64,000 nt of DNA from positions 1-64,000 of the forward strand of contig NZ_JAUCMW010000024.1 of NCBI RefSeq assembly GCF_030372765.1. The letters run 5' to 3'. The DNA is from Labilibaculum sp. K2S. GTDB taxonomy: Bacteria > Bacteroidota > Bacteroidia > Bacteroidales > Marinifilaceae. Both the position numbers and the translations under genes were made by a program. This document shows, in pieces, positions 47,101-56,055 of the stretch; the stretch's first letter is position 1; each line of letters begins with the position of its first letter. The notes below the pieces were generated by a model, which worked only from the letters and a program-made list of their open reading frames with translations, was not told the origin of the DNA and searched no databases.

Positions 47101-50100
47101 ACCAACCTCTTGTTCCACTACTACATTAGTATAACCCAAAGAATGGATAACAATATTGAATGTTCCTGCTTTCTGAAGCAATACTTCTTGTGAAATATGA
47201 AAAGTAATTGATTCCGCAGCTATCGTATAAGCCGAAGAAGGAAGTGTATCTCCATCGTAAGTGATGGTCGTGATACTATTTTTCCATGTATTATCAACGG
47301 CAAAAAAGTTTAATGTAAAATCGGCATCAACAGTTACAAGAAATGCAGGATTAATGCTAGGCGGATTTAATAATTCAACAATATCAAACGAATCAGAGTT
47401 CACTGAAGCAACTCCTGCACCGGAAAATTTCAGAAAAGCTCCGGTAATTGCAGTCTCACTTGAAGCACTTAAATCACTGTAAGTAAGCACACCCGACGAA
47501 ATAGTTTGAGTTAAAGTTCCTCCCAAAGTCCAGGTCTGTGCATCTCCATTTGCGACAGAAATCTCAAATGTACTGTTGCTTGAACAACTATTGTTGTATT
47601 GATCACGCAACGACACTCTTGGCTGTGTGTCTAAATTACCACCATTCACTAATGGAGCAGTTGGCTGCCTGTCAATAAAAATAGTATCCGGAATGCCATG
47701 TTTAATTTCCTGATTGACTGCTGCATTTTGATATCCTCTTGAATAAACTAAAATTTCTTTCGTTCCAGTTACCTGCAATTCAGTACTTTTTGAAGGATCA
47801 AAAACAATTTTCCCTGCTTGACTTTTGTCGTAAACATCAGTTGCCAGCAAGTTTCCTCCGTAAGAAATTGAATCAATTTCGCCCTGCCAAGCGGCATTTT
47901 CCGAGAAGGTAACATCAAACAATGAATCAACAGTTGCAGTTGTTGAAGCAATAAGAGGAGGAGCAATAAGAGGTGCTGGAATAATAAATGTCTCAGACTC
48001 CTGGCTTGTTAGTCCTATGCCAGAAAAAGTGATTGTTGCATCAGTTACCAGATCTGTACTTCTGGCGGTCAAATCGGTAAAATCAACAATCCCATTAGTT
48101 ACCATTAACGAAGTAGTTCCCTCTACTACCCAGCTTCCTCCTGTTGCATTTGTATTAATTGTTTGTACACTATTCGTAGTACAATCATTTAAATATTGAT
48201 CTTGTATTTTAACTCCTGGTTGAGTTTGCAGTAAACCAGCATTACTCACAGGTTGTTGTGGCTGAGTGGTTATTGTAATAGATGTTGCTGCACCATGTCC
48301 TATTGCCTGCATAACAGAATCTTTCAGGAATGATGTAGAAGTAATAAAAATATATTCGCTGGCTGCAGTCTGCAAAACAGCTGACTCAGCTGGCTTAAAT
48401 GTTATTACTCCTGCTGTTGAAGTATCGTATGCTCCGGCAGGCAACACTTGAGTTCCGTATCTAATTTCAGTAACCTGACTTCTCCAGTCCACATTATCAG
48501 TAAAAGTAATATCAAAGTTTGAATCAACGGTAACACCACTTGCCGCGGTTAATACCGGTGAAGCACTTAAATCGGGAATGTTAAAAGTGTTTGAATTTAC
48601 GGTTGCTAATCCTACTGTTGAAAAAGCAATAAAAGCACCTGTAACAGCCGCATTACTAGATGCTGTTAAATCAGTAAAACTAGCTGAGCCATTAGTAACT
48701 TTTTTCACCAATGTACCTCCTAGTGTCCAAGCATTAGCGTCTCCTTTTGCTGCTGTAATTTCAATTGTATTTTCACTCGTGCAATCATTAGCATACTGAT
48801 CCTTAAGCGTTATTACAGGTTGATTTGCTAACAAAGCTCCATTCTCAACAGGAGCCGTTGGCTGTAAAACAATTGCCATATCAGTAGCTACACCATGTTT
48901 AATTTCTTGAGATACGCCGGCATCTTCATATCCAAGCGCATAAACTATCATATCGGCTGTTCCTGCTGCTTGTAGGTCCGAATCTAAGGCAGGATCAAAA
49001 ATAATCTTACCCGATTGAGTTTTATCATAAGCACTTGCTGCTATTAAATTCCCATTGTACTTAATCGAATCAATGGAAAGCTGCCAAGTTGCATTTGCCA
49101 CAAAACTAATTTCGAAACTTGCATCCACTGTTGCTGTTGAAGAAGCAAGCAGTGTTGGTGATGAATCCAAAGAGGGAATTGTAAACGCAGCAGATACAGC
49201 ATCTGTTAAAATACCTGATGAAAAAGTAATGCTGGCTGTAGTCAGTTCAACACTACTACTTGCCGTTAAATCTGTATAAGTAAATACTCCTGAACCGGCA
49301 GTTAATCCCGTTGTTCCGCCCAATGTCCAGGTTCCACCGCTGGTTGTTTCAGAAATAGTACTTGTATTGTCTGTAGTACAAATATTTGCGTATTGATCTC
49401 GTAATTGAACTACTGGCTGGGTAGTAAGCTGACCTCCATTACCGGAAGGGCCAACTGGCTGTGTAAACATGAAAAGTTCATCAGCAACGCCATGCCCAAG
49501 TACCTGACTTAAAGTATCATTAGCAAATCCACTGGAGATTACAATGATTTCTTTTGTGCCTGCAGTTTGTAATATATTTGATTCAACAGGCTTAAAAATA
49601 ATTCGAGTCGCGTTCGTAGCATCATAGGTTGCTGCCGGAATAGAATTGCCATCAAATGTAATATCAGTTATACTTCCCCTCCATGTTGCATCATCTGTAA
49701 AAGTGATCTGAAATTCTCCATCAACAGTAGCATTATTTGCTGCAGAAAGAGCAGGTGAAGCGTTTACAGGAATATCGAAAGTTGCAGAATTAACATCAGC
49801 AAAACTTCCAGATGAAAAAGTTAAATAAGCTCCAATAACCGGTGCATCACTCGTAGCAGACAAATCAGTATATGTAAATGATCCTCCCACTAAAGTATGA
49901 TTGGGTGAGCCACCTAATGACCAGTTTCCAGCATCACCCTTCACAACAGATATTGCTGTTGCATTATCTGTTGTGCATGAATTAAGATATTGATCCTGAC
50001 TAATAACAACTGGTTGCTGCACCAATAAACCACCATTGTTTGTTGGTGCTGTTGGTTCAACATTCACTTTAATTGATGTAGGTACACCATGACCGATCGT

Positions 50101-51024
50101 TTGTGATAAAGTTGCATTTGAGAATCCTGCAGCAATAAAATCGAAATCTTGTGTTCCTGCAATTTGCAAAGCCGTTGATAAGGATGGATCAAATATTATT
50201 TGTCCACTTGTTAGTTTATTGTAAGCCGAAGCATCTATCTCAATACCACCATAGCTAATACTACTGATTTTACTTTGCCAACTGTTTTCATCAACAAAAG
50301 TTACAGTAAATGCTCCATCAACGGTCACACTTGTAGCTGCTGTTAATACAGGAGGTGAATTTAATCCCAGGTCGAATGTTGCCGAACCTACTCCTGTTAA
50401 ACCAGATGCTGTAAAAGAAATATAAGCTCCTGTAACTACAACATTACTGCCGGCAGATAAGTCAGTGTAATTTAATACTCCAGACGCAACAGTGCCCGTT
50501 GGAGTTCCACCCAAAGTCCAGTTAACAGGATCATTTTCACCAGCAGTAATGGAAACAGTGCTATTCGAAGTACAGATGTTACTGTATTGATCCTGAATTG
50601 CAACTACAGGCTGTATTGTAAATGGACTTCCATTCACACCGGATGGCACAGGTTCAGTTTGTACAACAATTTTGGTTGCTGCACCATGTCCTATATTTTG
50701 TGTTATACTCGCGGGACTGTAGGTATCAACAAAAATTTCCAAGCTGGCAGATACAGCAGTTTGCAATGAGGGATCTGCCGAAGGTGTAAAAACAATTTTA
50801 TTTGTTGTTGAATTTATAGAATATGCACTTGCAGAAATGATTGCTCCATTAAATCGAATCGAATCAATACTTGATTCCCAGCTTGGGTCATCTGAATATG
50901 AAATTTCAAAAACAGCATCAACGGTTGCTCCTGTTGCTGCCGTAAGTGTTGGCGGTGTAGTTTGAGCTTGTACAATAATAACTGAGATAACCCATAGGAA
51001 TCCCAAGAGTAGATATTTTTTCAT
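44191..51024 (-). CDS. Giant T9SS-secreted protein with ten ~200-residue repeats
   Basis: 2277 residues with a signal peptide (MKKYLLLGFLWVISVIIVQA). About residues 24-2020 are ten repeats of ~200. Each has a first half resembling the Shr/HID-type (DUF1533) domain (TVDxxFxITFxDxxxWRxxI, then a YDxSxAGxIxFxP stretch and GYxNAxVxQEIxHG). The second half is an Ig-like filament domain (QPxxPxxNGxxLxxQPxVxLxDQY, then a WTLGGT...FTDLTATS stretch). Each repeat has one conserved Cys in DQYxNxC. The tail holds an Ig-like segment, a PKD-like domain (VWNFGDGIISSEFEPSHSF) and a type A sorting domain (VVYPNPSRGEFFVEL to KLIIQ). It is a likely surface adhesin; the ligand is unknown. Confidence 0.85.
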   Translation of the reverse strand: MKKYLLLGFLWVISVIIVQAQTTPPTLTAATGATVDAVFEISYSDDPSWESSIDSIRFNGAIISASAYSINSTTNKIVFTPSADPSLQTAVSASLEIFVDTYSPASITQNIGHGAATKIVVQTEPVPSGVNGSPFTIQPVVAIQDQYSNICTSNSTVSITAGENDPVNWTLGGTPTGTVASGVLNYTDLSAGSNVVVTGAYISFTASGLTGVGSATFDLGLNSPPVLTAATSVTVDGAFTVTFVDENSWQSKISSISYGGIEIDASAYNKLTSGQIIFDPSLSTALQIAGTQDFDFIAAGFSNATLSQTIGHGVPTSIKVNVEPTAPTNNGGLLVQQPVVISQDQYLNSCTTDNATAISVVKGDAGNWSLGGSPNHTLVGGSFTYTDLSATSDAPVIGAYLTFSSGSFADVNSATFDIPVNASPALSAANNATVDGEFQITFTDDATWRGSITDITFDGNSIPAATYDATNATRIIFKPVESNILQTAGTKEIIVISSGFANDTLSQVLGHGVADELFMFTQPVGPSGNGGQLTTQPVVQLRDQYANICTTDNTSTISETTSGGTWTLGGTTGLTAGSGVFTYTDLTASSSVELTTASITFSSGILTDAVSAAFTIPSLDSSPTLLASSTATVDASFEISFVANATWQLSIDSIKYNGNLIAASAYDKTQSGKIIFDPALDSDLQAAGTADMIVYALGYEDAGVSQEIKHGVATDMAIVLQPTAPVENGALLANQPVITLKDQYANDCTSENTIEITAAKGDANAWTLGGTLVKKVTNGSASFTDLTASSNAAVTGAFIAFSTVGLATVNSNTFNIPDLSASPVLTAASGVTVDSNFDITFTDNVDWRSQVTEIRYGTQVLPAGAYDTSTAGVITFKPAESAVLQTAASEYIFITSTSFLKDSVMQAIGHGAATSITITTQPQQPVSNAGLLQTQPGVKIQDQYLNDCTTNSVQTINTNATGGSWVVEGTTSLMVTNGIVDFTDLTARSTDLVTDATITFSGIGLTSQESETFIIPAPLIAPPLIASTTATVDSLFDVTFSENAAWQGEIDSISYGGNLLATDVYDKSQAGKIVFDPSKSTELQVTGTKEILVYSRGYQNAAVNQEIKHGIPDTIFIDRQPTAPLVNGGNLDTQPRVSLRDQYNNSCSSNSTFEISVANGDAQTWTLGGTLTQTISSGVLTYSDLSASSETAITGAFLKFSGAGVASVNSDSFDIVELLNPPSINPAFLVTVDADFTLNFFAVDNTWKNSITTITYDGDTLPSSAYTIAAESITFHISQEVLLQKAGTFNIVIHSLGYTNVVVEQEVGHGVVASMEITQQPLAPLTNGDVLDQQPVLQFLDQYANVCTSEIQKSIVVERNDTGEWNLAGTVEQIATDGIVTFTDLSAYSTAPVSGAELKFTSVDLTAVISASFDIPDISSSPVLGAAIGAIVDNPFKITFTEDSVWRSRINVVTVNDSVLSAASYNTSQAGELELIPSESEFLQKSGSFQIIVQSRGFAHDTVQQEINHGIADSLQITSQPSDPANNGELLSQQPVLKLSDQYLNDCTRDNLTQVNVVKYDQKAWTLSGTLQAQSVSGIVSFTDLTATSEIAIDSAYLQFSFDKDTVISALFKIPVPVIELTTALNVTVDNEFTIQASDNASWRDSISAISFAGETLVDTSYLIEVGGITFYPDKDSILQIARTDTIIIVANGYANALVEQEIGHGISTEMVIVDQPIGPENNGDTLAQQPKLQLKDQYKNNCEKDNATQISASKYSDGSEADVVDLWDLGGVKTITSVGGLVSYLNLTATSENRVEGARLLFTSDALPNVVSDSFDIVIPPPPVIVGAVDADVDESFFVEFTDNETWRSLIFDIRYGIRSLEGNYDISEPGKITFDPSVTSILQKSGVDSMYIYSGNYDTVRFEQTIHHGKSKYLVIDKEPSAPLKNGEVLLRQPQLKLQDQFRNNCDSDNETPIAVKKGDDGDWSLAGTFTQIAVDGMVKYTDLTATSEREVEGARLEFEGTGIIPKLSQSFTIPEPQVNRAGEAKANPELVCYGASSSITLVGFDGVIQWQKYDELNDIYEDVDGENSEIFISDEVVQNARYRAMVSKDGFTTQYSNSVSVSPIEPPLADFTFEIDYNRVDFTNLSVNATNIVWNFGDGIISSEFEPSHSFVLDNVNGSGYVVSLTASNDACPDSKKSQQVFITTGIEDLIAETGVVVYPNPSRGEFFVELSNSDQDGILRIFDQAGKLVATRNVENGLWSNRIAFDLKNLTGGIYFLTIQYPDKVVRTKLIIQ

Positions 51025-51242
51025 GATTACAGGACTTTAGATAACTAACACTTAGTTAGAACCAAAGCACGTACCACAACCTGTAACAAGCTCACATACT
51101 GCCTAATACACTAAGACTAAAGATTCTCACACATCTACGATATTGGATAAAAGCTTGAACAAATAAAAAAAAGTCAATAAATACACGACCTTTCTCCCTA
51201 TTAAAAAAGGACATCCTATTGTGGATGATTTCTCCGTATTCG

Positions 51243-51275
51243 GATAAAAAAAAGCCGAATCACTTTGATTCGGCT
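51243..51275 (-). terminator. Terminator of the LysM-PBP1 gene
   Basis: On the minus strand a 10-bp stem AGCCGAATCA/TGATTCGGCT with a 3-base loop is followed by eight T, 22 bases after the stop at 51298. Confidence 0.85.
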
Positions 51276-51297
51276 CCCAATTATAAATTTAATTACC

Positions 51298-53238
51298 TTA
51301 TTCTGATTCGTTAAAAGTATTTTGAGATTTAGGAATGGAATGTCTTATCTTAAAATCCCGCGAATAATTTACAACCTGCACACCTTGATTTTCAAGTCCT
51401 CCAAACGCATTCACTCTTTTAAAATGATAATTTGATTGCAATAAATCCAATTTCAATTCATTCAAATGATCAGGAAAACTATGCCCATACCGACTTACAG
51501 CCTTGGAAAAGTATCGACACAAATCAAATGCTCTAAAACTAAAATCATTCGGTTCACATGTAAATTTTTCTCTAAAATCCGAAACAAACAAATCAACTTT
51601 AGCCTCCTTATAATCAATATTATATGGTGTTATTACACTTAGGTTTAAATTATAGAACAGCTCAGCATCCAAACTGTTAAATCGTTGCCACACAGGAAAA
51701 CCAATTAAGCGAATATCAAAGCGTTGACTTAAAACATTTAAATTTGAGATAATATTTTCAACATATGGCTGTTTGGTAGAAGGTACAAGAATTACATTTT
51801 CGCATGTATCACTCAGCATACGTTCAATTCCAAAAAGTCCGTATTCATCAAATGAAATCTTTTTATAAGTCATATCACCATTTTCCCAGTATTTTCCTTT
51901 TTCAAACATATTTCTTTCTATGTCTGTAACCAGCTGAAATTCATTCAAATGTTCATAACGGTCAGGATGAACAACAACTAAATTCCTCGTATCCAAATCG
52001 AAACAAACATAGTCGGATATTTTTCCACAAATCGACTGGATAGAGGTATTCATTTGAATCACGAACGGATTCGTTGTGAGCTCTGAATTCTTTAGCGAAA
52101 GAGGTGAAATAATAGGAATTCTTCTTCTTTGGGCAAAATCTGCCACAATCGAGAATGTATTTTGATAAACCGGGCCTATCATGAAATCCAAATCAGTATA
52201 TTGCAATCCAGCAATAATTCGTTGAACACGTTCAGGATTTTTTTCTGTATCAAAAACATGAAGATCTACCGATAAACCTTCTTTTTGAAGAGAATCTACA
52301 GCCAAAAGAACACCTTGATAAAAACGAATAAAATCATGAGATTTGCTGTATAAAATCCGTGGATTTCTCTCCGTAACAATTTCAATAGTATCCTTATAGG
52401 AAATACTTCTATTTATGGAATCATTCGCATCCAAATACAAAGGTAAAAACAATGCTATCCGTATTTTATTCTGACTTATAGGTTTTAAATCGACATTAGT
52501 AACAACTGTATCTACAACCTGATATTTTTTTACGATTGTATCCTTTTGCACTTCCTTCTCCACAAAATATTCCAGAGGAACCAAATATCGAGGAATCCGA
52601 ACCCAATCGCCAATCTTTAAAGCTGTACTTTTAAGTTTCGGATTTAACTTTTTGAATTTTCGCAGATTCATAAAAAACTGACGGGATATAGAAGATTCTG
52701 TATCCCCTTGCTTTATCACATAATAGTAATAATTCTTATCGTGTTTAGGAACTGTATTTAGCTGTGGCTTTTTAATGATCTTAGGAACTTTAATAATTGT
52801 ACCCAAACGTAAGCTGTCCCCCATATCTGGATTTGAAGCCTTTATTAAAGCCATATCAACAGCATATTTTTTATACAAAGAAAATAATGTGTCTCCCTTT
52901 TTTACAATATGATAAAAGAATTTATCATCTTCCTTTTTCACTAAAACAGGAGAAAGAGCAGTTTCTGAATCTACAACCGGAATTCTTAAAACCTCACCAA
53001 CATTAACTGTTGCTTCCGTTTTTCGATTTACCTGCAAAATAACAGCAAGGTCAACACCATATGCCCTACTAATAGAAAATAAGGTTTGCTTTTCTTTTAC
53101 AAGATGCAAAAAACAGGTTTGCCCACCTACAACAACCTTATTATTAGACAACTCAACATTTACAGTTTGAGCTTTCGTAAAATTTACTGCTCCAACAAGG
53201 AGACATATCAGAAGGATACTTCGAAAAAAATAATGCAT
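51298..53238 (-). CDS. LysM-repeat protein with periplasmic-binding (PBP1-like) domain
   Basis: 646 residues with a signal peptide (SILLICLLVGAVNFTKAQ). Three LysM domains follow (~44-88 with FLHLVKEKQTLFSISRAYGV, ~108-152 with FYHIVKKGDTLFSLYKKYAV, ~170-215 with YYVIKQGDTESSISRQFF). From ~255 to 630 it has a type 1 periplasmic-binding-protein fold (RIALFLPLYLDAN, YQGVLLAVDSLQKEGLSVDL, MIGPVYQNT, RRIPIISPLSLK). It should bind peptidoglycan and sense or bind a small ligand. The combination recurs in Bacteroidota, but its ligand is unknown. It lies alone, with its own terminator. Confidence 0.85.
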   Translation of the reverse strand: MHYFFRSILLICLLVGAVNFTKAQTVNVELSNNKVVVGGQTCFLHLVKEKQTLFSISRAYGVDLAVILQVNRKTEATVNVGEVLRIPVVDSETALSPVLVKKEDDKFFYHIVKKGDTLFSLYKKYAVDMALIKASNPDMGDSLRLGTIIKVPKIIKKPQLNTVPKHDKNYYYYVIKQGDTESSISRQFFMNLRKFKKLNPKLKSTALKIGDWVRIPRYLVPLEYFVEKEVQKDTIVKKYQVVDTVVTNVDLKPISQNKIRIALFLPLYLDANDSINRSISYKDTIEIVTERNPRILYSKSHDFIRFYQGVLLAVDSLQKEGLSVDLHVFDTEKNPERVQRIIAGLQYTDLDFMIGPVYQNTFSIVADFAQRRRIPIISPLSLKNSELTTNPFVIQMNTSIQSICGKISDYVCFDLDTRNLVVVHPDRYEHLNEFQLVTDIERNMFEKGKYWENGDMTYKKISFDEYGLFGIERMLSDTCENVILVPSTKQPYVENIISNLNVLSQRFDIRLIGFPVWQRFNSLDAELFYNLNLSVITPYNIDYKEAKVDLFVSDFREKFTCEPNDFSFRAFDLCRYFSKAVSRYGHSFPDHLNELKLDLLQSNYHFKRVNAFGGLENQGVQVVNYSRDFKIRHSIPKSQNTFNESE

Positions 53239-53334
53239 TAATTATCTGTATTTCAAACATTTATAGTTCACTAGCAATAACTAACAAAAATACTAAAGTC
53301 CGCTTGGAAAACAAAATATCTACAATAATTGAAC

Positions 53335-53378
53335 CGTAAAAAAGCAAAATCGAAATTCTTCGCCTGAATTTCGATTTT
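53335..53378 (-). terminator. Terminator after the second ferritin-like gene
   Basis: A 13-bp stem AAAATCGAAATTC/GAATTTCGATTTT (53346-53358 with 53366-53378) with a 7-base loop and a T-rich stretch on the minus strand. It is 43 bases past the stop at 53421. Confidence 0.8.
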
Positions 53379-53420
53379 ATCTTACGTCAAAATAACAATT
53401 TCTCACTACTGTTTTTTGAA

Positions 53421-53876
53421 TCAATTCTCGACTAAAATATGTTCGTCATACTCTATTTCAAATCTTAATTTTTGTCGCGCCTCATCATTAGCCAAAGCCA
53501 AAAAAGTTTCTTTGCATTCCTCATTAACAGCACTCTCCGCCATATTTAAATAAAATTTAAATTTTGCCTTTTCTTTTTTCATTGCAATAATCAGTGCGTC
53601 CTGATAGGTCAAATCATTTTTGGTGTGATCTGCATCCTCAAGATTACCAGTAATTTTCATGTCCTTAATTTCATCCAGGTTCAATTCCGGTTTTGCATCC
53701 TTCATCTTCTCCAGTCGAAGCATTCTGGCTGTTTTCTCTAAAGCAATATCCCAAAAAAGACCTTTCACATGTTTCCTGTCCATTCGACTTGCAACCTCTG
53801 AGTAAAACTCAATTTCATCCATCTCTTTATCGATTGCATAATCAATAATTTCCTCAAATGTCCTAAAAATTTTCAT
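53421..53876 (-). CDS. Ferritin-like protein with a degenerate diiron site
   Basis: 151 residues, a four-helix ferritin/rubrerythrin-like fold without the rubredoxin tail. It is a clear paralog of the gene immediately upstream: same length, shared LTYQDALIIAMKKEKAKFKFYL, and the same ending (KLRFEIEYDEHILVEN). The two ExxH metal motifs seen in the paralog (EEIGH and EEAKH) are LEKTAR (Lys48, Arg51) and DEARQ (Gln135) here. Iron binding is therefore probably impaired. It has its own terminator, and another terminator separates it from the paralog. Confidence 0.8.
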   Translation of the reverse strand: MKIFRTFEEIIDYAIDKEMDEIEFYSEVASRMDRKHVKGLFWDIALEKTARMLRLEKMKDAKPELNLDEIKDMKITGNLEDADHTKNDLTYQDALIIAMKKEKAKFKFYLNMAESAVNEECKETFLALANDEARQKLRFEIEYDEHILVEN

Positions 53877-54002
53877 TCTTTACACTTTGTTAATTTATAA
53901 TCCTTTACGAATCAAAAACCAATTTTAAATTGGTGCATTTTTTTTTTTCAGCTTGACTACATAAGGTACAAAATAGTAACAATCAATACAAAAGAATTTT
54001 CA

Positions 54003-54040
54003 AGCAAAAAAAAGAGTCTTGATTTCTCAAGACTCTTTTT
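54003..54040 (-). terminator. Terminator of the nfnAB/ferritin-like operon
   Basis: A 12-bp stem AAAGAGTCTTGA/TCAAGACTCTTT (54011-54022 with 54027-54038), 4-base loop, and a run of T on the minus strand. It lies 20 bases after the stop at 54059. Confidence 0.85.
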
Positions 54041-54058
54041 AGTATATCAATTACAATT

Positions 54059-54517
54059 CTAATTCTCTGTTAAAATATTATTATCGTATTCCACTTCAAA
54101 ACGAAGTTTGTGTTTTGCTTCTTCCTGAGCAAGCATAAGAAATAATTTTTTCGACGGTTCATCTGTGGCGGCTGAAGCAAGATCATTATACAATCTAAAA
54201 GCGATTTTCTCCTTTTTCATGGCCAGAATTAACGCTTCCTGATAAGTAATATTTGCCTTATCAACATCTACATCCAGTAAATAATCGGCAATTTTTAAAT
54301 CGGCAATTTTAGCCTCCGAAACCTGATATTTTTTCCCATTCTTAATGGCTTCCAATTTAGTTCGATGACCGATTTCTTCCAAAGCATATTGCTCAAAAGT
54401 ATCCTTCATCTCCTGATGTTTCATTTTACCGGCAAGTTCGGTATAAAAATCAGCCGCCATTTGCTCTTCATTAATGGCAAAATCTAAAATATCTTCAAGT
54501 GAATTAAACTCTTTCAT
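54059..54517 (-). CDS. Ferritin-like (rubrerythrin-type) diiron protein
   Basis: 152 residues with a four-helix bundle carrying the expected diiron ligands: Glu17/18 in INEEQMAADFY, ExxH at 48-51 (LEEIGHRTKLE), Glu103 in KKEKIAFRLY, and ExxH at 133-136 (QEEAKHKLRFE). No rubredoxin centre. Proteins like this detoxify peroxide or handle iron in anaerobes. It starts 12 bases after nfnB and is followed by a strong terminator, so it is the last gene of the nfnA-nfnB transcript. That suggests it draws on the same NAD(P)H/ferredoxin pool. The specific activity is not known. Confidence 0.85.
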   Translation of the reverse strand: MKEFNSLEDILDFAINEEQMAADFYTELAGKMKHQEMKDTFEQYALEEIGHRTKLEAIKNGKKYQVSEAKIADLKIADYLLDVDVDKANITYQEALILAMKKEKIAFRLYNDLASAATDEPSKKLFLMLAQEEAKHKLRFEVEYDNNILTEN

Positions 54518-54529
54518 TTTTTCTAATTT

Positions 54530-56032
54530 TTAGTGTTCCACTTTATTGGATAAATATTTTTCCTGCAAATAGATATTCATATTTTTAGCCGCTTTTCTAC
54601 CATCTCCCATTGCAAGAATAACAGTAGCACCACCGCGAACAATATCTCCACCTGCAAATACTTCAGGAATTGACGATTGCATTTTATCTTTTACAACTTC
54701 AATAGTTCCCCATTTCGAAACCTCTAATCCTTCCACCGAATTTGGAATCAACGGATTCGGAGAAACTCCTACAGCAACCACAACTACAGTTGCATCAATC
54801 GTATATTCAGAACCTTCCATTGGAATTGGTCTTCTTCTGCCCGATGCATCAGGCTCGCCCAATTCCATTTTCTGAACCTTGATTTGCTTTACACGACTCT
54901 TTTCGTCAGCAATGTATTCAATTGGGTTCGTTAAGGTAAGAAATTCGATTCCCTCCTGTTTTGCATGATGAACTTCCTCAGCACGGGCTGGCATTTCTTC
55001 TTCAGAACGACGGTAAACAATAATTGCTCTTTCAGCACCTAATCGTTTTGCTGTACGAACCGAATCCATAGCCGTATTACCACCACCAACAACTACCACA
55101 TTTTTACCCCTTAATATTGGTGTATCCGATTCTTCCGAATCGGCTCCCATCAAATTTACACGGGTTAAATACTCATTTGATGACATAATTCCGTTCGAAT
55201 TTTCACCCGGAATATTCATAAACCGAGGTAAACCAGCACCACTACCTACATAAAATGCTTTATATCCTTCTGCTCTTAAATCATCTAAACTTGCAGTTTG
55301 GCCTACAATATAGTTGGTGATAAATTTCACACCCATTCGGCGTAAATTCTCAATTTCTACATCAACAACAGCATTTGGTAAACGGAATTCAGGAATACCA
55401 TACTTTAAAACACCACCAATTTCGTGTAGTGCCTCAAAAACTGTTACATCGTAACCAGATTTAGCCATATCGCCGGCAAAAGACAAACCTGATGGTCCGG
55501 AACCGATAACTGCAACTTTAACACCATTTGATTCTGCCAATTCAGGAACAGAAATTACACCGGATTCTCTTTCAAAATCTGCAGCAAAACGTTCCAAATG
55601 ACCAATTGCAACAGAAGGCAGGTTTAATTTCTGAACATAAAAACACTTCTGCTCACATTGTACTTCCTGTGGGCAAACACGACCACAAACTGCTGGCAAA
55701 GCACTTGTTTCTTTTAAAACAGATGCCGCTTCCAAAATGTTTCCGCGTTCAATATTTTTAATGAATTTAGGAATATTGATACTAACAGGGCATCCTTCCA
55801 TACAAGTTGGATTTACGCAATCCATACAACGTGTTGCCTCTAACATTGCCTGCTTTTTAGTCAGACCTATATTCACCTCAACACGCTGAGATTTAATTCG
55901 TTCTTCAGGAGCCATTTCTGTCATCTCCACCCTTTCAACCGCCATACGGTCTTTGGCTTTTGTCAGCTTTTGGAGTTCGACTCTCCACTCTTGTTTACGT
56001 TCGTTTTTTATATATTCTTCAGACCTTTCCAT
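54530..56032 (-). CDS. nfnB: NfnB-type NADPH/ferredoxin oxidoreductase, large subunit
   Basis: 500 residues related to the small subunit of glutamate synthase. The N-terminal ferredoxin-like region has cysteines CMDCVNPTCMEGCP and CGRVCPQEVQCEQKC for two [4Fe-4S] clusters. An FAD-binding GxGxxG (VIGSGPSGLSFAG) and an NADP-binding site (VVGGGNTAMDS) with VYRRSEEEMPAR follow, and the second FAD block ends GGDIVRGGATVILAMGDG. Adjacent to the NfnA-like gene after 23 bases. The pair forms an electron-bifurcating complex linking NADH, NADPH and ferredoxin. A GltD-type role is less likely because no gltB is present. Confidence 0.9.
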   Translation of the reverse strand: MERSEEYIKNERKQEWRVELQKLTKAKDRMAVERVEMTEMAPEERIKSQRVEVNIGLTKKQAMLEATRCMDCVNPTCMEGCPVSINIPKFIKNIERGNILEAASVLKETSALPAVCGRVCPQEVQCEQKCFYVQKLNLPSVAIGHLERFAADFERESGVISVPELAESNGVKVAVIGSGPSGLSFAGDMAKSGYDVTVFEALHEIGGVLKYGIPEFRLPNAVVDVEIENLRRMGVKFITNYIVGQTASLDDLRAEGYKAFYVGSGAGLPRFMNIPGENSNGIMSSNEYLTRVNLMGADSEESDTPILRGKNVVVVGGGNTAMDSVRTAKRLGAERAIIVYRRSEEEMPARAEEVHHAKQEGIEFLTLTNPIEYIADEKSRVKQIKVQKMELGEPDASGRRRPIPMEGSEYTIDATVVVVAVGVSPNPLIPNSVEGLEVSKWGTIEVVKDKMQSSIPEVFAGGDIVRGGATVILAMGDGRKAAKNMNIYLQEKYLSNKVEH

Positions 56033-56055
56033 TGTCCTGTTTTGTCTTTAGTTGA

